Assembly: GCF_004348315.1 (NCBI RefSeq)
Contig: NZ_SMKC01000029.1
Coordinates: 1 to 38,927 of the forward strand
Direction: 5' to 3'
Length of the DNA stretch: 38,927 nucleotides
DNA from: Streptomyces sp. 8K308
GTDB taxonomy: Bacteria > Actinomycetota > Actinomycetes > Streptomycetales > Streptomycetaceae
How positions within the stretch are numbered: the first letter of the stretch is position 1; each line of letters begins with the position of its first letter. This document shows, piece after piece, positions 31,120 through 38,927 of the stretch. Position numbers and translations under genes: made by a program. Below the pieces are notes generated by a model, which saw only the letters and a program-made list of their open reading frames with translations, was not told where the DNA came from and did no database searches.

Positions 31120-32261
31120 GCGGCGAGGACGACACCATGAGCACTCGTTCATCCGAAGAGCCCTTGACCGCTGAGTCGTTCCGTTCCTCGGCCGCGAACC
31201 GTATGGCCCCTTCCGGTAGGCGGCCGGCGGAAGAGGTCACGCCGGCTGCCGAGCGCGACTCCGGCACGGCGACGACGCAGAACCACGAGCCCCCTCAGGA
31301 ACCACCGCCCAGTCACGCGGACTTCACCGCGTCGCTGCGCCAGCACACCAGGCCGGCCGCCCCTCAGTGGGGCTGGCGCGGTCGGATCCACCGCTGGACC
31401 GGCGGCCGCGTGTCCCCTCGGGTGAGCGCGGCCGAGCAGGGCTGGAACGCGGCGTTGCGCGCGGTGCAGATGACCTTCGGCGGCCCGCGCACCATCGTCT
31501 TCGTCAACCCCAAGGGCGGAGCGTTCAAGACGACGGCCACGCTGATGGCCGGCCGGACGTTCGGCGTCCACCGCGGGGGCGGCGTCGTGGCGATCGACAA
31601 CAGCGAGGCCCGCGGGACCCTGGGCGAACGGGCTCTGCCCGCCGGGCACGCCAACACCGCACGCGAACTCCTCGACCACCTCGATCTTTTCGAAGGGCCG
31701 GCGGCACGGCTCGGTGACCTCGGCATGTTCACCCGAGGCCAGGGTCCTGCCCACTTCGACGTCCTGGCCAGCGACGAACGGCCCGAGATCACCGGCCAGC
31801 TCGACGCCGAGTCCTTCGACCGGCTCCACGAGCTGTTCCGCCGCTACTACCGCCTGGTCCTCGTCGACTCGGGAAACAACCTGCGGGCGCCCAACTGGCT
31901 CGCGGCGGCAAGGCACGCGGATCTCCTCGTCATCACGACCACCGTGCGCGAGGACACCGCCTCCTCCGCCCTCTGGATGGCGGACGCCCTGGAACGACAC
32001 GTCCTCGAGGCCGGCGCGTTGAAGCGGCGGAGCGTGGCCCTGGTGTGCTCGCCCGCGCCGACCATCGATCTCGGGCTGCGGCGGTTCCTGATGGAGACCT
32101 TCGCCGAACGCTGCGGCGTCGCCATGCCCATTCCCTTCGAGCCGGGTCTCGTCGGCGGCGGCCAGATCGACTACACGCGGCTTTCGGCCGTGACGCACAC
32201 CGCCTGGCTCCACGCCTGCGCCGCGATGGCGACCACCCTGTCCCCGGCACGGGAGAGCTGA
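31116..32261 (+). CDS. ParA/MinD-like ATPase in conjugation operon
   Basis: 381 aa from the GTG overlapping the previous stop; an ATG at 31137 is an alternative. A disordered N-terminal 100 residues precedes the ATPase domain with deviant Walker A VNPKGGAFKTTA, VVAIDNSEARG, and VLVDSGNN as Walker B, the pattern of SIMIBI-class ParA proteins. Such ATPases position conjugation machinery or plasmid DNA. The operon context suggests a role in locating the transfer apparatus. Confidence 0.82.
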   Translation: MSGEDDTMSTRSSEEPLTAESFRSSAANRMAPSGRRPAEEVTPAAERDSGTATTQNHEPPQEPPPSHADFTASLRQHTRPAAPQWGWRGRIHRWTGGRVSPRVSAAEQGWNAALRAVQMTFGGPRTIVFVNPKGGAFKTTATLMAGRTFGVHRGGGVVAIDNSEARGTLGERALPAGHANTARELLDHLDLFEGPAARLGDLGMFTRGQGPAHFDVLASDERPEITGQLDAESFDRLHELFRRYYRLVLVDSGNNLRAPNWLAAARHADLLVITTTVREDTASSALWMADALERHVLEAGALKRRSVALVCSPAPTIDLGLRRFLMETFAERCGVAMPIPFEPGLVGGGQIDYTRLSAVTHTAWLHACAAMATTLSPARES

Positions 32262-32264
32262 ACC

Positions 32265-32558
32265 GTGACGTACCTCGCTCAGGAGTTCAACCCGTTCGAC
32301 GGCGTCAGCCCCAGCTTCGGGCCCTTCGCGCCGTTGCTGGAGTCCAAGTTCGGCATGTTCCTCGGCCTCGCCTGGCTCATCGGCTTCTTCGTCTGCGCCT
32401 ACTTCCTCGTCGAGGCCATCGCCCGGGCCGCGAAGGCCAAGCGACAGGGGATCGGCGGCGACCTTGACGAGACCAGGGGAGAACTGGTTCGCGTGGCCGC
32501 CGCGACGATCGGCATGGCCTCGCTTCCTGTCGTGTACGCGATTCTGGTCAGTGCCTGA
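32265..32558 (+). CDS. Small two-helix membrane protein of the conjugation operon
   Basis: 97 aa with a GTG start 3 bp after the preceding stop. Two hydrophobic helices (FLGLAWLIGFFVCAYFLVE and AAATIGMASLPVVYAILV) flank a charged loop. Size, topology and position resemble VirB2/VirB3-like small membrane components of type IV systems, without sequence proof. Confidence 0.72.
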   Translation: MTYLAQEFNPFDGVSPSFGPFAPLLESKFGMFLGLAWLIGFFVCAYFLVEAIARAAKAKRQGIGGDLDETRGELVRVAAATIGMASLPVVYAILVSA

Positions 32559-32576
32559 GAGCCGGGGCGGATATCG

Positions 32577-33464
32577 GTGAACGTGCGTATCGACTACCAG
32601 CCCACCGGACGGCCTGGCGGCGGCCGGCGAAGGAAGCCGCGGCCGTCGAGACGGCGCGGCTGGGCCCTGGCCATGGCGGCGGGCGGCGGACTGCTGCTCG
32701 TGCTGGCCCTGCTCACCTTCCGGTCGGGCCCAGGGCCAGACGCCGACGACGGGAAAACGAAGCCCACCGGTGAGGCGTCGGCGAGGCGATCCGCCGTGGA
32801 GATCAAGCGAGGCAGCGCGACCGGGGCCGCCGTGCTGGCCACCCGGAGCGTCGCCGGCCTGCCGCGTGGCTTCCCACCCTCGGAGGCGGGCGCCGTCGAA
32901 GCGGGGGCCGCCTTCGTCGCCTCCGTCTACGACCTGCACCGGATGCCGGCCGCCGAGCGTTGGGCCTACGTCCGGGACGCGATGACGGATCCACCGCCGA
33001 AGCGGCGGCTGGACACGGACGCCGTCGCCTTCCGTGCCAATTACCGGCTGGCCGAGACGGGTGAAATCTTGGACGTGACCGGTGAGGCGGTCCCGGGCGT
33101 GCGGTTCACCTCTCGGTGTCACCCGGAGCTGGGCGCCTACCGCGTCGAGGACTTCGAGGCGGGGCGGGCGGAGGTCGACTACTGGATGCCGTGCCTCCTG
33201 GGCACGGTGGACGAGGCCGGGCAGGCACTCCACGTCCAGACACGCTGGCAGATGGGTCGCATGGCGCTGCGCTGGCACGAGAACGACTGGCGGGTCGACG
33301 AGTTGGCTCGGGGCCCGTTCGACGAACCCGTCACGCCGCCCGACGAGGGCGAGCCGGCCACCACCCTGGCCGAGCGCGCGGCGTTGTTGGGCGCGGGCTG
33401 GCTCGCCTTCGCCGACGCGAGCGAGCGCCGTCCGGCCGAGGCCGAATCGGCGGCACCGCGGTGA
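32577..33464 (+). CDS. Membrane-anchored conjugation protein, VirB8-like (second paralogue)
   Basis: 295 aa with a GTG start. A basic cytoplasmic N-terminus (RRRKPRPSRRRG), one membrane helix (about 28-48), then a large outer domain. The motif GLPRGFPPSEAGAVEAG and the later MALRWHENDWRV match those of the gene at 30382 in the same order. Other segments (VAFRANYRL, YWMPCLLG) are specific to it. It probably forms part of the envelope-spanning complex. The stop overlaps the next GTG. Confidence 0.68.
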   Translation: MNVRIDYQPTGRPGGGRRRKPRPSRRRGWALAMAAGGGLLLVLALLTFRSGPGPDADDGKTKPTGEASARRSAVEIKRGSATGAAVLATRSVAGLPRGFPPSEAGAVEAGAAFVASVYDLHRMPAAERWAYVRDAMTDPPPKRRLDTDAVAFRANYRLAETGEILDVTGEAVPGVRFTSRCHPELGAYRVEDFEAGRAEVDYWMPCLLGTVDEAGQALHVQTRWQMGRMALRWHENDWRVDELARGPFDEPVTPPDEGEPATTLAERAALLGAGWLAFADASERRPAEAESAAPR

Positions 33465-34981
33465 ACGGGGCGCTGACCGCGACCCGTTGGCGGCAGGTGG
33501 TCATCGGCGTCCTCCTGGCCCTGTCGCTCTGGGGGAGTTGCGCGAACGCAGCCGTGGCGGCCGGCGGAGACGAGTGCGAAGACGCGCTACTCGGCGAGTG
33601 GGCCTGCTCGACACTCAACGACATCCCCGGCGTCAACCGCGTCTACGAGTACCTGGGCGACGTACACCGCGACAAGGTCGAGGCCGTCACCGGCACCCTC
33701 GACGACCTCGTGCCCGACAACTTCATCGAGGAGTGGGTCACGGGCATGGCCGAGTCCACGGTCACCCTGCTCGCCTACATCCAGGAACTCGGCGAGAGAG
33801 CCACCAGGCCGGCCTTCGACCAGGCCTGGTGGGCATCGCAGTACGCCACCAGCTTCGGCCTCTCGCTGATCGTGCTCGCCCTCCTGCTCGTCTGGATCAC
33901 CTCTCAACTGGCCGCGTCCGGCGGCTCGCTCAACGCCGTCGACCTCTTCCGCCAGTCCGGTTGGCGACTCGTGTTCGTCGTGCCGCTGATCTCCGCCGGC
34001 CCGCTTGCCCTGCTGGAGTTGCAGCTCGCCGCCAACGACCTGGCGCGCTTCTTCGCCGACGAGGGCACGGCCCACGCCGGCAGCGCGGTCGAGCGGCTGA
34101 TGCAGCTGATCATCGACACGGCGGGCGACTGGGGCGTCTTCGGCGGCACGGTGCTGGCGCTCATCCTCTTCCTCTGCATCCTGTGCCTGGGCCTGGTGAC
34201 GTTGATCGAGATGGCCATCGCCCAATGGGGCCTGCACCTGGGTTCCCTGCTGGTGCCGCTCGCGCTGGTGGCGTGGGTCTACCCGCCGTGGTCCGGCGCG
34301 CTGCGGCGCCTGTCAGCGCTCATCGCCGGCCTGATGCTGCTGCCCGCCTTCATCTACTTCTTCTTCAACACGATCTGGGCGGCGTTCGACTCGCTCATGA
34401 GCGACCACCCCGAGGACGACGGGCTCACCATCCTGCTGTTCCTCGTCGTCGGGCTGTTCATGATCGACGCGTTCCCGGCCGTCGTCATGTGGCTGATGTC
34501 GATGGCCGCTCCGGGGGTGTCCGGCATGGAACCGCAGGTGCGGGGCGCGGTCGTCCACCCCTCCGGCGGCGAGATGATGGCCGGCCTCGCGGAGCGCTTC
34601 GAAGCTCGGATGAGCCGAGTCGGCACCCGGAACACGACCGGTGGGGGCGGTCCTCCGTCACCCGATGCCGACGACGACGGCCCCGACTCCGCGCGCGGCT
34701 CGGGGTCAGCCGATCGCGGCGCATCCGACTTCGGCCAGCCCACGACGGTCGGAGCCCCCGACCACGACGCCACGGCGTCAAGCGACGCGCACGAGCCCGG
34801 CGAGGACGACGGCACCGACGACAGCCGACCAAGGGGCGCCGACCCGGCCACGCCCGATGTCGCGGGCGACGACGGCAAGCCCGACGCCGAACACAGCACG
34901 GCCGCCCCAGCCATCCCGCCGGCCCGCCAATCCGACGCCGCCGACGGCCCGGATTCCCAGGAAACGAGGGACGAAGAGTGA
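33461..34981 (+). CDS. VirB6/TrbL-like polytopic channel protein
   Basis: 506 aa from a GTG overlapping the previous stop. A signal-like N-terminal helix (VVIGVLLALSLWG) is followed by an outer segment with three cysteines and about six membrane helices between residues 120 and 345 (for example SLIVLALLLVWITSQLA, LALILFLCILCLGLVTLI). A long acidic, disordered C-terminal tail ends the protein. This topology is that of VirB6/TrbL-type channel subunits, which in actinobacteria sit between the anchored proteins and the ATPases, as here. Confidence 0.75.
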   Translation: MNGALTATRWRQVVIGVLLALSLWGSCANAAVAAGGDECEDALLGEWACSTLNDIPGVNRVYEYLGDVHRDKVEAVTGTLDDLVPDNFIEEWVTGMAESTVTLLAYIQELGERATRPAFDQAWWASQYATSFGLSLIVLALLLVWITSQLAASGGSLNAVDLFRQSGWRLVFVVPLISAGPLALLELQLAANDLARFFADEGTAHAGSAVERLMQLIIDTAGDWGVFGGTVLALILFLCILCLGLVTLIEMAIAQWGLHLGSLLVPLALVAWVYPPWSGALRRLSALIAGLMLLPAFIYFFFNTIWAAFDSLMSDHPEDDGLTILLFLVVGLFMIDAFPAVVMWLMSMAAPGVSGMEPQVRGAVVHPSGGEMMAGLAERFEARMSRVGTRNTTGGGGPPSPDADDDGPDSARGSGSADRGASDFGQPTTVGAPDHDATASSDAHEPGEDDGTDDSRPRGADPATPDVAGDDGKPDAEHSTAAPAIPPARQSDAADGPDSQETRDEE

Positions 34982-36468
34982 GCAGTACAGAGCGGACTTA
35001 CGTGCTGGGCGGCGAGACACGACGACGCTCGCTCTTCGGCGCCGTCACCCCGCTGCAACTCACCCTGCTCGCGCTCTACCTCCTGGTGTGGCTGCTGCTG
35101 CTCGTCTCCACCCAGTCCGTCGTCGTCCTTGTCCTCGGTCTGGTGGGCGGCTCGGGCGGCTGGCTGGTGGCGCGGCGCCGCACCGCAGAGGGCGACTCCT
35201 GGGGCGCCGGCCTGGTGGACCAGGCTCATTGGCGATTCGCCGGCGGGAGGCGGGAGCGGCCGGACTTCGTTCCCGGACTCTCGCTGCCGCCCGAGCTGGG
35301 GGAGGTGCGGGTGCTCGCCTACGCCCCGCCCGCGGCACCGGGTTCACCGATGGCGCTGATCCACCACCGCGACATGCGGCATCGATCGTGGGCCGGCGGC
35401 CACCTGACCGCGACCTTCGAGATCGCCGGAGGCGGGGACGGCCTCCTGCCCATCCGGGTCGTCAACACCGCCGGCTACCTCTTCGAACGCCTCCTCGGCG
35501 GCCTGTCCGGAGCGAACGTGCCTGTGGATCAACTCGACCTCTGCACCCGCGTTCTGCCCGTCCAGCCGGAGGCCTACCGCACACACCTGGCCTGCCTCCT
35601 CACCGCCGACGTCCCGCCGCGCCTGCGCCGGTCCATGCGGCAACTGGCTGGCTACGCGGCCGGCAACACCGAGGAGTACCGCAGCTTCGCCACCGTGCGT
35701 ATGCCGTTGGACCAGCTCGCCGGGCGACTGACGGAGGCGGGGGATCTGGACGCGTTGTGCGCCGAGACGTTCGCCGTGCTGGGTGACGTGGTCGGTCGAG
35801 TGGGCCGTGCCGGTCACCCGCTGCGCGCCGTTCTCGGGCCGCGCCGACTCGGGGCGCTGATCCGGCATCTCCACGACCCCGACCGGGACATCGACGACCT
35901 CGACGGCGTCGACTCGGTCGCCGACGGCTGGGCCCAGACCCGCGTCCCCGGCAGGGACTGGGCGCGAACGGCGGGGTCGTCGCGCCCCTGGTACCACGCG
36001 GTCGCGTCCGTGCCGCGCGACGCCTGGCCGCTCCAACCGGTCAACGCCCGGTGGATGGAGCACCTGGTCACCGGCGTCCACCCGGCGACGATCCGCACCG
36101 TCCAGGTCCAGTGGCGTCTGGTGCCGAAGGTGTCGGCGCGGGAGAAGGCCCGGTTGGCGTTGACCTACGACACCGCCGACCGGCACGGGGAACGTCGCCG
36201 CGGTCAGGTCTCGACCGGCGTGAGCGAGGCATCCATGTCGTCTTCGCGCCGCGTCCTGGACGATCTCCTCACCCCGGTCGTCGGCGGCGCTCACCCGGCC
36301 GTCCGCGTTCACGTCTCCGCTCCCGCCCCGCAGGAACTCGCTGCCGCACGGCTTCGCGTGACCGCCGCGGCGGAGAGCGGCGGAGTGACGCGGCTGCGGT
36401 GGCACACCTACCGCCACCACCAGGCGCTTCTGACCACCCTGCCCCTGGCGAGAGGCATCACCGCATGA
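34978..36468 (+). CDS. SCO6880-like membrane protein of type IV-like conjugation systems
   Basis: 496 aa from a GTG overlapping the previous stop. Two N-terminal helices (LQLTLLALYLLVWLLLLV and VVVLVLGLVGGSGGWLV) are followed by a soluble domain of about 420 residues with ERPDFVPGL, AYRTHLACLLTADVPPRL, ERTYVLGG-type N-terminal sequence and RSSRPWYHAVASVP-like segments. These are hallmarks of the SCO6880/PrgI-related family found beside VirB4 homologues. It probably forms the membrane platform for the VirB4-like ATPase next to it. ATGA overlap with that gene. Confidence 0.8.
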   Translation: MSSTERTYVLGGETRRRSLFGAVTPLQLTLLALYLLVWLLLLVSTQSVVVLVLGLVGGSGGWLVARRRTAEGDSWGAGLVDQAHWRFAGGRRERPDFVPGLSLPPELGEVRVLAYAPPAAPGSPMALIHHRDMRHRSWAGGHLTATFEIAGGGDGLLPIRVVNTAGYLFERLLGGLSGANVPVDQLDLCTRVLPVQPEAYRTHLACLLTADVPPRLRRSMRQLAGYAAGNTEEYRSFATVRMPLDQLAGRLTEAGDLDALCAETFAVLGDVVGRVGRAGHPLRAVLGPRRLGALIRHLHDPDRDIDDLDGVDSVADGWAQTRVPGRDWARTAGSSRPWYHAVASVPRDAWPLQPVNARWMEHLVTGVHPATIRTVQVQWRLVPKVSAREKARLALTYDTADRHGERRRGQVSTGVSEASMSSSRRVLDDLLTPVVGGAHPAVRVHVSAPAPQELAAARLRVTAAAESGGVTRLRWHTYRHHQALLTTLPLARGITA

Positions 36469-37829
36469 GCACGACCACACCCACCCCGCCGCGCCCCCGG
36501 GGCCGTCTCCGCCAACTCCTCGGGCGCGCGGAGCTGGAGCAGGAGACCATCTTCACCTCCACCCGGCAGGCCGCCGCGCTGAATCCCGCCGTCGTCGCCA
36601 CCCACCCCGCGCTCGCCGGCCCCATCACCGGCATCGACCTCGCGACCGGCCAGCCCATCACCACCGACCCGCATGCCCTCTACTACCAGGGCAGGATCAC
36701 CAGCCCCAACGTCCTGGTCCTCGGCGACATCTCTTCGGGCAAGTCGTCCCTGGTCAAGACCCAGTACTGCGTCCGCCAGGTTGCCTGCGGCAAACAGGTC
36801 GTCGTCCTGGACCGCAAGAACCAGCAGGGCCACGGCGAGTACGAACGAGCCGCGGCCGAGTGCGGCGTCACCCCGGTGCGGTTCGCCAGGACCGGCGGCA
36901 CCGCCATCAACCTCCTCGACCCCCGCATCTCCACCACCTCCGAGTCCGGAGGCGACGGCCGCGTCGGCCAGGACCGGCTGCTGCTGATGGTCGCCGAGCA
37001 CGCCCACGAGCGGACGCTCACCTCACGCCAGCGCTACGCCCTGCGCACCGCACACGCCACCGCCCTGCAACGGGCCCGCGCCGCCGGCCGCATCGCCACC
37101 CTCCACGACGTCGTCACCGCCCTCTACGACCCCGCACCCGACACCATTCCCCGGCCCCACCTGCGCGACGAGGGCCTCGTCACCCGCCCCGACGTCATCA
37201 CCTGGGGGCTGGACCTGGCCCTGGACCTCGAACGCTTCATCACCGGCGACCTGTCCGGCCTCATCGACCAGGCAACCAGCGACGACCTCGACCTCACCGC
37301 GCCCCTCATCGTCTTCGACACCTCCGCCCTCCCCGAGGACTCACCCGCCCTCTCCCTGGTGATGGCCCTGGTCGCCACCTTCCTCTCCGCAGTCTGGGCA
37401 CACCGCGACGGCCAACGCCTCATCGTCCTGGAGGAGGGCTACCACACCGCCCGCCTCGACAAGGTCGCCTCCGTGCTGCGCTCCCTCGCCAAACGCGGGC
37501 GCGGCATTGGCCTGTCCTTCGTCACCGTCATCCACCACCTCAGCGACATCCGCGAGGACTCCGACGCCATGTCCCTCGTCCGCGAGGCCGGCCTCGTGCA
37601 CGTCTACCGCCAGTCCCGCGAGGACGACGCCGCCCAGGCTCTGCGCCAGTTCCGACTCCCGTCCTCGCTCAGTACCCAACTCGGCGCCCTCGCCCAAGGC
37701 GTCCATGTGCTGCGCATCGGCCACGAACCCGCCCGCATGGTCCAACACTTCCGCACACCCCTGGAGATCGAGATCACCGACACCGACCAGGCCATGACCG
37801 GCCGCCCCCACCCAACGGAGACCGCGTGA
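36465..37829 (+). CDS. VirB4-like conjugation ATPase
   Basis: 454 aa from the ATG overlapping the preceding stop. Walker A GDISSGKSS (87-95, K93), then VVVLDRKNQQGHGEYERAAA. The Walker B-like LIVLEEGYH and the following LRSLAKRGRGIGLSFV mark the RecA-like ATPase fold of the VirB4/TraU/TraC family. The N-terminal domain of full VirB4 proteins is missing here; in this system it appears to be supplied by the separate SCO6880-like protein. It powers pilus or channel assembly and substrate export. Confidence 0.88.
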   Translation: MSTTTPTPPRPRGRLRQLLGRAELEQETIFTSTRQAAALNPAVVATHPALAGPITGIDLATGQPITTDPHALYYQGRITSPNVLVLGDISSGKSSLVKTQYCVRQVACGKQVVVLDRKNQQGHGEYERAAAECGVTPVRFARTGGTAINLLDPRISTTSESGGDGRVGQDRLLLMVAEHAHERTLTSRQRYALRTAHATALQRARAAGRIATLHDVVTALYDPAPDTIPRPHLRDEGLVTRPDVITWGLDLALDLERFITGDLSGLIDQATSDDLDLTAPLIVFDTSALPEDSPALSLVMALVATFLSAVWAHRDGQRLIVLEEGYHTARLDKVASVLRSLAKRGRGIGLSFVTVIHHLSDIREDSDAMSLVREAGLVHVYRQSREDDAAQALRQFRLPSSLSTQLGALAQGVHVLRIGHEPARMVQHFRTPLEIEITDTDQAMTGRPHPTETA

Positions 37830-38065
37830 ACGCCCTCGCCACCATCGCCGCCGTCCTCCTCGCCCTGGCCGCGGTCTGCGGCACGGCTTACCTGCGTGGC
37901 CGACTGGCCCGCCACCTCACCGCCGGCGTCCGCCCCACTGCCCCGCACGCCGGCTTCGCCACCCCCGAACAACTCCACGACCACCTCTCCGAAGCCGCCG
38001 TCCGCCGAGCCGGCACCCAGGTCCGCCCAGGCCTCCTCGTCCCACCCCCACGGACACCCGAATGA
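37826..38065 (+). CDS. Small membrane-anchored protein of the conjugation operon
   Basis: 79 aa from a GTG overlapping the previous stop (GTGA), ending in an overlap with the coupling-protein start (ATGA). One N-terminal helix (ATIAAVLLALAAVCGTAYL) is followed by a basic Pro-rich tail. No family was recognised; the double overlap supports expression. Confidence 0.7.
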   Translation: MNALATIAAVLLALAAVCGTAYLRGRLARHLTAGVRPTAPHAGFATPEQLHDHLSEAAVRRAGTQVRPGLLVPPPRTPE

Positions 38066-38927
38066 CCGTGGCCACCGACTTCGGCTACTTCCTCGGCCAC
38101 GCCACCCGGCCCGCCTGCGGACGGATGCCGCTCTACTCGCCCTACGACCAGGCCCTCCGCGTCATCGGCCCGATGGGCTCCGGCAAGACCTTCCGCTTCC
38201 TCGCCCGTCTCCTCCGCGACGTCCCAGGACCCGCCCTCGCGACCTCCACCAAGCCCGACCTGCTCGAACTCACCCTTGGCGCCCGCCGCCGGCGCGGTCC
38301 CGTCGCCGTCCTCGACCCCCAGGACCTCGTCCCCGGCCAGGAACCCCTGCGCTGGTCACCCATCCACGGCGCCCAGGACACCCTCACCGCCGAACTCCGC
38401 GGCCGAGCCTTCATCGCCGGCACCCGAACCCGCGCATCCGGCGCCCAGGACGAAGGCGCCGCTCACTACCGCCACCTCGCCGGCACCTGGCTCTCCTGCC
38501 TCATCCACGCCGCCGCCCTCGACGGCGCCTCCTGGCGCGACGTCCTGCGCTGGTCCAAACGCCCCGACGACCCCGCGCCCCGCCAGATCCTCCACCACCA
38601 CCCCGGCGCAGGACCGGAGTGGGCCGAAAGCCTCCTCGACGCCACCACCGGCGACGAACGCGCCGTCGGCAACACCCGCTCCACCCTCGGCAACGCCTTG
38701 GCCGCCTTCGCCCACCAACCCGTCATCGACGCCGTCGACATCGACCCCGACCACGCCACCGACATCGAGCACCTGCTCAACGCCGACGGCACCCTCTACC
38801 TCCTCGGTAAGGACAGCGCCCACTCCACCATCTCGCCGCTCGTCACCGCCATCACCGAAGACGTCCTCGACCGCGCCGAGCAGCTCGCCGTCACCAAGCC
38901 CCACCGCCGCCTCGACCCACCCCTGGT
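38062..38927 (+). CDS. VirD4/TraG-like coupling protein (partial, runs off the right edge)
   Basis: Starts at the ATG at 38062, overlapping the previous stop, and stays open for 288 codons to the end of the window. Walker A GPMGSGKTFRF lies at 36-46 and is followed by ATSTKPDLLELTLGARRR and VAVLDPQDLVPGQEPLRWSPI, the TraG/TraD pattern for hexameric coupling ATPases that deliver DNA-protein substrate to the channel. GTLYLLGKDSAH and LVTAITEDVLDRAEQ fit the same family. The Walker B and C-terminal part lie outside the window. No N-terminal membrane helices are seen, so it may be tethered by the small protein upstream. Confidence 0.88.
   Translation, partial: MTVATDFGYFLGHATRPACGRMPLYSPYDQALRVIGPMGSGKTFRFLARLLRDVPGPALATSTKPDLLELTLGARRRRGPVAVLDPQDLVPGQEPLRWSPIHGAQDTLTAELRGRAFIAGTRTRASGAQDEGAAHYRHLAGTWLSCLIHAAALDGASWRDVLRWSKRPDDPAPRQILHHHPGAGPEWAESLLDATTGDERAVGNTRSTLGNALAAFAHQPVIDAVDIDPDHATDIEHLLNADGTLYLLGKDSAHSTISPLVTAITEDVLDRAEQLAVTKPHRRLDPPL

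Noticed and set aside
31149..33278. 709-codon minus-strand frame
   Set aside because: It is antisense to three supported conjugation genes and has Arg/Gly/His-rich shadow composition.
189..38927. Second copy of the tRNA-Ala 3' end (attR/attL)
   Set aside because: It was not found by eye within the window, so the distal end of the element is not annotated.

Overview
The window is high-GC actinobacterial DNA, almost certainly Streptomyces or a close relative. The signs are GTG/TTG starts, 4-bp ATGA/GTGA gene overlaps, XRE-DUF5753/DUF397 regulator pairs, a WhiB-like protein, a DUF2637 protein and a SCO6880-type conjugation operon. This is inference from gene content; no database search was possible.

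Layout. (1) 116-4400: a tRNA-Ala(GGC) with a strong terminator, then a tyrosine integrase, a MerR/AlpA-type excisionase, a small Cys/His protein, a DUF2637 membrane protein and a WhiB-like protein, all on the minus strand. A 29-bp palindrome and a divergent small HTH gene follow. This is the integration and regulation end of a tRNA-inserted mobile element. (2) 4470-9330: a membrane protein, an APH-fold kinase, a TPR-type XRE regulator and a DUF397/XRE-DUF5753 pair. (3) 9590-12804, continued at 22111-23124: a tightly coupled plus-strand operon of small Cys-rich proteins, an atypical APH-like kinase, a lactate/malate dehydrogenase-fold protein and an HprK-like P-loop protein. (4) 12805-22110: two Tn554-like transposons, one inside the other. 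Element A interrupts the HprK-like gene. Element B (16353-21032) interrupts tnpB of element A. Each carries tnpA and tnpB (tyrosine recombinases) plus one cargo gene between tnpB and the right end: a methyltransferase in A, an alpha/beta hydrolase in B. Removing B restores an 826-codon tnpB, and removing A restores a 386-codon HprK-like gene. (5) 23600-28853: a DUF1963-like protein, small hypotheticals, a quinone oxidoreductase with an IclR regulator and tandem operators, and an XRE regulator with a TTG start. (6) 28995-38927: a conjugation module running off the right edge, with a lytic transglycosylase/NlpC-like hydrolase (minus), then a plus-strand operon of two paralogous VirB8-like anchored proteins, a ParA-like ATPase, a small membrane protein, a VirB6/TrbL-like channel, a SCO6880-like protein, a VirB4-like ATPase, a small anchored protein and a VirD4/TraG-like coupling protein (partial).

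Taken together, a tRNA-Ala integrase module at one end and a type IV secretion-like operon at the other suggest one integrative and conjugative element larger than the window, but the second attachment site is not visible here. The most striking feature is the doubly nested Tn554-like insertion. It records two sequential transposition events, each resolvable to a few bases, and gives two candidate cargo genes in the same slot.
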